Shown here: positions 56,191 through 64,000 of the stretch, in pieces | Layout of the letters: every line of letters begins with the position of its first letter | Numbering within the stretch: the stretch's first letter is position 1 | NCBI GenBank assembly: GCA_000310025.1 | Contig: FN649731.1 | Location: 2,586,811 to 2,650,810, forward strand | Origin: Ectocarpus siliculosus | Lineage: Eukaryota; Sar; Phaeophyceae; Ectocarpales; Ectocarpaceae | Length of the DNA: 64,000 bases | Reading direction: 5' to 3' | Made by a program: the position numbers and the translations under genes | Notes under the pieces: model-generated | The model's input: only the letters and a program-made list of their open reading frames with translations | The model's database searches: none | Told to the model about the DNA's origin: nothing

Positions 56191-59100
56191 TCACTGGCCG
56201 ATGCCGCCCATCCCGATCTCCTCTAGCCGAAGGTCAACCTCGGCAGCGTCAGCTGTTTTCCTGTCCAGCTCTCGGGGCACCGCCCTCCCGTCCCCCCTGG
56301 GAGCATCGGGCGGTAGTGTCGAGGTGTTAAGGGCGGTGCGCACGTAGCAGCAGGGTGGGTTGATTTGACATGCATATGTCATGCACGACAGGATGAGAGG
56401 AACGCATTGCTGCAGGTGCGTGTCGTAGCCAATGTGCAGGAGTACGAGGTCTATCTACTCTCTACGGCCTGGTAGTAACTTCTTCGGGTCTGAACGGATG
56501 TTGAACCGTAGCTCCGTACACGGCATTGTGTCACACACCGTGGCCGACCCAACATAACCGAACCCAACCCAACCCTAACCCATGGCCAACGGACGGCCTG
56601 ACGGCCAAGAACTGTGCGAGAACGCAGGTGCGCCGCATTCTCGGAATGCGGAACGGAGAGGAGGCGCTGGAGAGTAATCGATCGATCTATCATACCAACG
56701 CTTAAAATAAGAGGGCGGAACAGCCTTAGATAGGAAGAGTCGCCAACAGACCGCAAAGAAAGGCTAATGAGGAGTATTGTTGACCAGCTACAGTAGGGCA
56801 TTGAAAGAAAATCACGTGTGTGACGTCGTGTGTTCGCAACTGAAGCAAAATAAAAACAGGCGGCGAGATACAATCACTCTGGTATAGGCAAAATCTGATG
56901 CAGAAGGGCAGGGATCGACAGGGGTCGTAGGAATGCATGCGAGCACACCGTTGGAGGGATTCTGATTCCATCGAAAACGAATTGGCAACAGACAAGACCA
57001 AACACAAGATCAACCCAGACATCCATCACCCTTGTGCACGCAAATGCGAACATGTATGATCCAGAATGTTGTCCCTGATTGGTACGGACTTGAATCAGCG
57101 AACCCGAAACAAGCGATTCGCCACCTGCTAGAGCGATCGTGCGGCGTGCACAAACGACAGCTAAAAGCACCGCCCTCAAAACACCAAGGGTGCCGGCTGG
57201 CTCACCTGCAGTTCAAGCAGGTGATGTACTTGTTCCCTGCACACCCGGGGCAAGGCAACGTGGAGTAAGTGTCGGATCCCGGCAGCTTCACCGTGAACGT
57301 TCCCGCCGAGAAGCACACGGCACACACCAGCTTGCCGCTGCCGTCGCAGTAAGGGCAGTTACGCCGGGTTTTGAGCTTCTCCTGTGGCGTGATTATCGTC
57401 CATTGAAATCACCGCACAGAGGGAGAGAAAGCAACGAGTGGGGCAGAGGCGTCGGGTTAACGGAGGTGAACAGGAGAACGGGATTCACCCATCGTGGAAC
57501 CAACAGCAGAACCATACTCCATCGTATTAGCTGAACCCCTGATTCTCCCAAGAAAGCCTACCACGCTGGCGTCCCTGCCATGGCAGACGTACACAAGATT
57601 CATTGGTAGACACAAATAATAAATCGGTAAAAAGCCGCACAAGAACAACGACGCACATGCGTGGGAATGTCTTGGCTGATTGCAACGGTTTGGGTTGTAT
57701 AAAGCAGAGATATAACAAGATCCAATCAAATGCTTCAGGAATTCGCTTGCGGGCAGTATGACGCCGCTGAACGCATTTCTCCACAATGCACGGTCCTGTG
57801 TAAGCTTCACTTCACGACTGAAAATTTACCACTGACCTGTTTGAGCTCGAGCTGTATCAGAGTCCCCAGCACGCCAACCGAACCTCCGGCCACCCCCGCA
57901 ATCCACTCGTTGGCCGAGAAGAGCGTGTCCTGGTTGATGGCCCTGAGCGGGGCGATGGTTCTGTCGCGCTGGCTGCTGCCGTTCCCCAGCGGCGGCGGCA
58001 ATGACCTCGGTGCGGTTCGGCAAGTGCGCTTGCCTCTGGGGTGGGGCGGCACCCAAGGATGTCGGCGGATGTGGGCGGGGGCGGAGGGGGGGGCAAGATC
58101 ATCAGAGAGCCAGTGGTTGAGGCAGTTGAATGCATGCGTGCAACGAAGTTCCAGTTACAAACTACAGCTATTTAGAATACAGAATATAGAGCCAGGGGGA
58201 AAACAATTAGCAGGATTACGCGGGGGATCCCAGCTCTGACCAAGAGGCACATGGTTAAATGCATAGGGGCCCAGCAATGGACGGGGGGGGGGGGGCACCT
58301 AGGATACAGCAGTGCAGTTCAGCGCCAGAGTTATGGGAGGCGCCAGGTCAGTGACGGGCACTGATGTCCAAATAGTACATCGTGTGCGCGTTTCGGAATG
58401 GAGCGTATTCGTGACCAACAATATGGCTTCAGCAGCCATCTAAGCCACCAGCTAGACATCTCCATGAATGATGGATATGCATACATGCAGGCAAATCCAC
58501 ATCGTGAAAAACTGACTCGACATGTACAGCAACTTAGCAGTACGTTAGGTAGGAGAGGCGCGATCTGCGAATATGTGGTATATGCGTCGGACACAACCTG
58601 GGCTGGCGGCGATACTGCCTCTCCGCCTTCATCACGACGCCTGAATCGTAGAATGGAGGACAGGGCAGCAACGCGACACGCGTCTGCCGACAGGTGCGCC
58701 AAGCTCTGCTACATGCCTCACACTCTGCGACATGCCTCACGGAGCTGGATGATGCCTCGGCAATTGTTGCACGCGCACGCGGGGTCATCACCGCGACTTC
58801 ACAGAAAACCGATTGAACCAAAACACCGCAGTCTGTGAAAGCGGCAAATCACTCTCTACTTCTTCATTGATGGGCGCTTGCTGAAAGAAGCATTAACCTG
58901 CCGCAGTAGATCTAAAACAAGCAAGCCGTAGTGTGCTCTGTCTACGTATTATACGGAGTACGCAATAGCAGCAGCCGCCGTGTTGACACGTATCATACCA
59001 AACGAAACGCTCGACACACATGTTTGCTAAAAACATGAAAATGTCTACCGCGTCGGTGTCGTCTCTCTCCGTCTCTCTCGCTCGAGAGGATGAACCACAG

Positions 59101-59376
59101 CGTGAAAATCCGTGCAACCCTCTGCTCTATAGCGCTGCCGTGTTGCTACCTTGGCTCCGCACCCCGAGCTGCATCGGTGCATCGCGTCGTGCCTGCTGCT
59201 GCTGCCCCTCCTGCAACAACGAAGGCTGCTGCTGTGTCTGATGTGCGGCTCCTCCTCCCTCGATTGTTTCCTACATCCCCGTGAGCAGCAGGCTCCTGTC
59301 GCCCGAATGCCACAAAGGCCCTACATGCTGCCGGGCTCAAAATAAGAAGCAGGGAGACCACGAGGAAGAGGGACAT
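56191..59376 (-). CDS. plastid-targeted ORANGE-like DnaJ-type zinc-finger protein
   Basis: Four exons with closing phases (59376-59150, 57975-57837, 57381-57206, 56296-56191) give 215 residues. The leader has a hydrophobic signal (FLVVSLLLILSPAACRA) followed by FVAFGRQ, a clear Phe-at-cleavage stramenopile plastid signal, then an Arg/Ala-rich transit region. One membrane segment (IAGVAGGSVGVLGTLIQLEL, about residues 100-120) leads into four Cys pairs spaced as in the DnaJ central zinc domain: CPYCDGSG, CAVCFSAG, CPGCAGNK and CLNCRGDG. A helix followed by ELK and this Cys block is the layout of ORANGE and related plastid proteins. ORANGE holds phytoene synthase in carotenoid synthesis. BSD2- or LQY1-type chaperone or disulfide roles are alternatives. 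The protein is shorter than plant ORANGE (about 310), and there may be an unseen exon between the first two. Confidence 0.78.
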
Positions 59377-60376
59377 GGCCTCTGAATCATGGAGCAGCAG
59401 TAGCGCCGGAGTGGGTGCACGGCAACCGCAACCGGTTCGCTGCGGGGGGCACACACGAGACTTTTAATGGCAGCGAGGTTCGAGTTGGGTACCATATCTA
59501 TCGGGTCCCCGTCTGTGGGTCCCATTGTCCAACAGTAGTGATAGCTTCGCGCAGCTCCACTCGCTCCGTCTCGTTCCCGCCTCTAGTACCATTCCTCGGT
59601 TCTCAAATCTATCCAAGACCTCTACCACTGCTGTACGAGGTGAAGGTAGAGTTCTTGGTGTCTCACTTTCTATAATCATGATCCACGATCCACCATTGCA
59701 TTGCATTTCAAACGAGAGGTATGAGGTATGCATACTAATACTATCCCCCCGCACACAAATACCGAGATACGCAAGCACTATTATTGTACAGATGATATAT
59801 ATAGCAAATGCACATGTGGAGAAGACACGGCTCAGACGTAGAGTCAAAAATCCTGGTCGGCGAAACAAGGAAATGTTCATGGTACCGACCACACCCTACA
59901 ATACTGCTGTACTTTACACCACCACCTACTTGCTGTAGGCCACTGCTGTTGTTGTTGTTGTTGTTGTTGTTGTCTTCACATTAAACTCGTGTCAGTTGCT
60001 AATCCCAAAATCTTTTAGCAAAAGCTCGAGTCCGTGGTCACAAAAATGCTAGAGTCATCATCGTACAACCAAATGGTTTCAGCCCACCACCGACACAAGA
60101 AACAAGGAGCTGTCGGGGCCGCGTTTCTTGCCATCTTGCCCCGCAATGCATTAGACCGGGCGCGTAGACATAAACAGAGCGAGGTCGAGCTGAAACAGCG
60201 ACGACGATGTTCACTGCAGTTTTGAGTCAAGCGGGCTGTAGGCCCGCCAAACTGCAAACCAAACACGTCGCCTTGTTGCAGCTTTGCGTCACGGCAATAC
60301 CATCGTGTTCGCCTCCTGTCTTGTGACCTTGCCGTTCCCAACGTAAATGCCTAAATAAAGGTGAGGCAGCTTCGGA
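59377..60376. promoter_or_regulatory. divergent intergenic region between the ORANGE-like and methyltransferase genes
   Basis: One kb separates two genes that start in opposite directions. It includes a (GTT)n array at 59943-59973, three ACTGCTGT motifs near 59.6-59.95 kb and one GTATGCATAC at 59726-59735. I see no core promoter motif I would defend. Confidence 0.35.
59943..59973 (-). repeat. (GTT)n microsatellite
   Basis: About ten GTT units are followed by GTCTTCACATTAA. Read on the minus strand this is TTAATGTGAAGACAAC(AAC)n, the same junction as at 41.97 kb. Confidence 0.9.
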
Positions 60377-63091
60377 ATGTCGGGCGGCGTCGCGCAAATT
60401 TTGGCCCTTGCGGCTGAGGCCACAAGCGGCGAAGGCTCGACGGCGGCAGAGACGGCGCCGCCTGTTCCTCCCGAGGCAGAGGTTGCAGCAACAGAGCGGG
60501 AAGGAAGTGACGAAGCGATTCGTACGCAGGCCATGCAGGTTCGTGTGCATGCGAGTAACGCACCGCGGATTGCAATCGGGAAGGCAAGAGGCACACGCGG
60601 AGAGGGAGGGAGGCCTGTGTACTCTGTAGCATGTTGGTCATGTCTTGTTCGGCCTCCGTTTTCGGTCTTCTCCCCCGTATGTTCCTTGCCCGGAGGGTTC
60701 CAATTCGCCTCTTCGCCTTTGTCCCAACTCGAACGCACCGCCCCAAACAAACCGCGGGCTATTGGCACCCCAATTCTTGTTTGTGAACGAGAGCGTCGAA
60801 CACAGTAGGTATGAGAACCAATCGCCCCTCTCCTTGTGGGGAAACATCAAGACGAGGTTTGCTTGTCAGTAGACGGTTGTTTCGAGCTAAGCCGTAAGGC
60901 CCGGTCGTGTCGCGACGCTTGCCCCCCTCCCCCCCCCCCCCCCGGTGTGCTTCCTCTCCAAATGGACCCCTGGGCAATGGTNNNNNNNNNNNNNNNNNNN
61001 NNNNNNNNNNNNNNNNNNNNNNNNNNNNNNNNNNNNNNNNNNNNNNNNNNNNNNNNNNNNNNNNNNNNNNNNNNNNNNNNNTCCCCCCCCCCCCCCCCCC
61101 CCCCCGGTGTGCTCCGTCTGGAAAGGGACGCGTGGTCAATGGTCAAATGATTACGGCAAGCAACAAATGAGTACGCCCCCCCCCCGCCGGCGTGCTCCGT
61201 CCCGGCTTTGTAGGGATACGAGGTCAATGGTTGAACGACTACGGCGTGCACGGCTATGAGAACACCCCCCCCCCACCCCACCCCCCTCCTCGAATCCGTT
61301 CACGTAGGAATGTGTTGATACTCTCACGGAAAAGTCGAAGGCGGGCAACGAGATGGTGTCCAACTTGGTGCAGAGCCTCGGCTCCGCTCTAGTGTACCCA
61401 GACGCTGGAAATTTTGACACCAACCGGAAGCTTTGGGACAATTATGCAGCGGAGTGGGAACCGGACGCCAGGTTCGTTAACACATCTCTTCGCATTTTTC
61501 TACATGCGCGCGTCGGCTTGGATGGGAATATTAACAGTAGACAGATGCCCCTTTCCACCACGGTGGCGTGCTAGCTGAGTGGGCTGGACTCTCGTAGGTA
61601 GACGTGGCTCGACCTACCCCTCCCCATAGCAGACCTCGTCCGACGTCTAAAGCGACTTCTTTGTGGATGATCGTCTTGGTGTTAGTGTTTTCGTTCGGAC
61701 GGGACTTGCTTGCTGGATTTTGTTGAGCAGCTCCCACCTCAACGTTCGCACCTTGGCAAAAACACCACTCTCCATGTCAACAACGCTTTGCTCCGAAAAC
61801 ATCGTTTCGGCACGTACGCCAGCTGGGTGCAGAAAATGGCGCAAGGGTCGAAAACGGAGCGTCTGGAGGTGGTTGGCGATGAGTGGTCTACGCGCGACGA
61901 TGTGATGAGGGTCATCAACGACTTCATCCTGGTGAGAGGCAGCCGCTGCTGCTACTGGCACCACGAATGCTTTGGCCTCTTTTTTCTGTCACCCCCCCGC
62001 TAAAATGCGAAGGCGTTAACGCTTCGGTTGCGGTACGTGTGTACCTCCGTGCTGGTGCAGCCCTCAGTTCGTGTATGCTCAGACCGACGTTTCTGTTGTT
62101 GTTGATGTACTACTCTCGTGCCCGGCCAAAGAGCTCACGCCCATGCTAACTTCATCGTGCACAAGTTTAAGTTTTGGTGCGGTCTCGACGGTAGTTTGCG
62201 ACGCACACCACAGGCCAGTAGTGTTTGCTGCCCTATAGAGCAGTGAGTATGCGAGTCTCGTCGGCGTTGAGCAACATCAACACAGTTCCACCGTGGCACC
62301 AGCAAAACGACAGAAATACAGTAAATAGTAGTTTGTCCAGGGGATTGGCGGTTCGATGCGTTGTGATTTTTTTTCGTGCCACGTGCCTCCGCTGCTCCCC
62401 ATCTTGGTGATTTCTTCGCGCTGCCCCGGTCCTCGTGCGCTCCATACCTTCCTTGCTGCTGCAGCCGAACGTTACAGAGGAGAGCAACGTCGGCGAGATT
62501 GGCTGCGGCGGGGGGCGCGTGACAGTAGAGGTGCGGAGGTGACTTGAGTATGACAACCCATTTCCCGTCAGGATGCGGCGGTCTTCGTTCCCGTGAATGC
62601 AATTGGTGTACGGTGTACAATGTATTCGGAACATGCAGAAAGTGCGGTATGTGTCTAGGGTGGATTACTCTTGAGCGATACGGTCACAGAGGCGTCGATG
62701 GCATTTTTTTTTTCTTGTTGAGCGGCATCTTCACGCCGTGATTGTGTGTGCGTAGCTCGTGTTTACCATGGCGGTGCGGTGCGTCATTTTGGGGGTGGTT
62801 TGCGGTCGCACTGAGTTGTTATCATGTGTTGTCCGTCGCGCCGCGAACCCTTTGTATCCCTGTCATCCATAGCACCCTCAGGTATTGGCATCGATCGGCA
62901 TCCCGACTCCCTCGTGTCTCGCCCGCCTTCTCCCGCGACGTAAATACGCCACTACCGCCCGTAACGTCTGTCCTGTACCTTACCAGGTGTTCCGCAAGGC
63001 TGGACAGCTGACGTGCTTCGACATCTCCAAGAACATGCTGAAGCGCACCAGAGATGCAGTGGGAGAGGGGGTTTGCGCCGGAGGGGGAAAA
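60377..63091 (+). CDS. SAM-dependent methyltransferase, 5' part
   Basis: Five exons with closing phases are visible: 60377-60538, 61308-61471, 61823-61931, 62465-62530 and 62987-63091, or 202 codons. The first encodes an Ala/Glu-rich leader (MSGGVAQILALAAEATS). Then come FDTNRKLWDNYAAEW, VVGDEWSTRDDVMRVINDF, the SAM-binding motif I VGEIGCGGGRV (G155-G162 region) and the post-I acidic strand LTCFDISKNMLKRTR. That order fits class I (Rossmann) methyltransferases. The substrate cannot be told. The coding sequence is open at a GTAAGC donor after 63091. I did not find the next exon in the last 900 bp, so the 3' part probably lies beyond the window. The first intron contains the assembly gap. The leader exon has no homology support beyond its phase and donor. 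Confidence 0.78.
60940..61290 (+). repeat. tandem array of ~80-bp units with C runs, around the gap
   Basis: At least three units are visible: a start at about 60943 cut by the gap, 61105-61180 and 61189-61266. Each begins GGTGTGCTCC or GGCGTGCTCC and includes GGTCAATGG, and they are separated by 10-25 C's. The last is the best match to the 78-bp repeat at 16546-16623. Confidence 0.8.
60982..61081. other. assembly gap of 100 N
   Basis: Exactly 100 N's, a conventional placeholder, interrupt the C-rich tandem repeat. The true length is unknown. It falls inside the first intron of the methyltransferase gene. Confidence 0.99.
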
Positions 63092-64000
63092 GTAAGCTGT
63101 TCTCTACCTCCCACACCCGTCCCCCCCAAGAACTGAATATCCTATGGACGACCGACGTTTGCCAGAGTGAAGGAGATTTGTACACGAGAGGACTGTAGCA
63201 GGACGGAGGAGGGAAATGTACAAAAGGGTTGTCTATTTCGGTCAGGTAGAAGACAGTAGAATACAACTCACACATCTCATGGTCGGGGAACGTGAAGAAA
63301 GTAAACAAGGGGGACGTGTGTGGCCTCATAAAGGAAACGAGAAAAACAAAACGAATCTGACGTGATTGCCTTATGACAGTGAGATTGTTGCGAAATCATG
63401 ATCGCCAGAGCAGGCGTAGCGCGATGCCCGCACAAGGTAAAAAACGGAGCGGGGCAAGATAGGCACACGCATTGCTCTCACAAGATGGACACCTTTGGAG
63501 CACCTTGGGATTGTTGGCGGTGTCCCAATAAGGAGTAACAACCTCTCGCCTCCCAATGGGAAGTGGAAACGTCGCCTCGAAGAGGGCGAGTGATCGCTGG
63601 CCAACACAGCAGAGCAAGACACGTTGCGAGTGATCGCATCGGCTACCGCCTGAGTGCCTGAGTGAGGAGTGCCCCCACACACCGCCTTCACTCTTTCCTC
63701 TCTTGAAATGTTTATTTCTGACGGAATTGAGCAAGTCGGGCGCCGAGGTTGAAAAAATTGGGTCCTGAAGGGATATTTGTACTCAGGTAACCCGTGTTGC
63801 TCGTGTTGGTTGGCAGCACGAGTATCCCCTCCTGGTATGTAGCGCTCTCAACAACTTCATAAACTGTGAACAATCGGGACTTGCTGGCGGCGGACGTGTA
63901 GCCTTCGTCTTCGGTCCCAGCCCGGTGCCGACGTGCAACGCTCTGTTGTTGTCTCCCTTGGCGAAACCTGACTGGCGCAGTACCGGTGGGAACCGTCTGT
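63092..64000. other. right edge, no exon recognised
   Basis: This is probably the next intron of the methyltransferase gene. An open frame after a possible acceptor near 63.79 kb lacks methyltransferase motifs. Confidence 0.35.

Noticed and set aside
1-64000. CRISPR array, operon structure, Shine-Dalgarno sites or prokaryotic defence genes
   Set aside because: The window is eukaryotic nuclear DNA. The repeats present are not regularly spaced short repeats with unique spacers.
63786-64000. Open frame after a CAG near 63785 as the next methyltransferase exon
   Set aside because: The translation lacks motifs II-IV of class I methyltransferases and looks like random coding.

Overview
This window is nuclear DNA from an intron-rich photosynthetic eukaryote, most likely a brown alga (Ectocarpus-like stramenopile). 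Three observations point that way. Genes are broken into short exons of about 50-340 bp by introns of several hundred bases with GT-AG borders. Two proteins begin with a signal peptide followed by a Phe at or near the cleavage point, the stramenopile plastid-targeting style. One gene is a FNIP-type FNQPI repeat protein of a kind I associate with brown-algal genomes. The species call is inference; I could not run a search.

I rebuilt genes by reading conserved protein blocks through splice sites and checking that exon phases close. From left to right: the 3' end of a TMEM205-like gene (+, to 1359); SLY1/SCFD1 (-, 15 exons, 665 codons); a plastid DUF3067 protein (+, 4 exons) that shares a short divergent promoter with SLY1; a FNIP-repeat protein (-); a TDBD-like plus PHD-finger protein (+, about 11 exons); SUA5/YRDC (+, 9 exons); a possible very small membrane protein (+); proteasome beta-7/PSMB4 (-, 7 exons); Sm-G/SNRPG (+, 2 exons); an SLC35B-type PAPS transporter with long low-complexity tails (+, 9 exons); mitochondrial inner-membrane peptidase IMP1 (-, 3 exons); a plastid-targeted ORANGE-like DnaJ zinc-finger protein (-, 4 exons); and the 5' part of a SAM methyltransferase (+) whose first intron holds a 100-base assembly gap.

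Most genes are unrelated housekeeping functions: ER-Golgi fusion, tRNA t6A synthesis, proteasome, splicing, Golgi sulfation and mitochondrial protein maturation. Two encode likely plastid proteins. There is no operon-like grouping. Neighbours often alternate in strand, and several pairs are divergent.

The non-coding DNA is rich in repeats: a tRNA-headed SINE-like element with a second truncated copy, foldback elements built on a GGCACCGG core between 16.5 and 18.1 kb, a 78-bp repeat shared with the DNA around the assembly gap, (CAA)n arrays anchored to the same flank, and several short duplications. The 8-mer ACAGCAGT/ACTGCTGT occurs roughly 35 times by eye against about 2 expected, and the palindrome GTATGCATAC occurs five times. 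I saw no viral genes, no complete transposon with a coding region, no rRNA and no intact tRNA.
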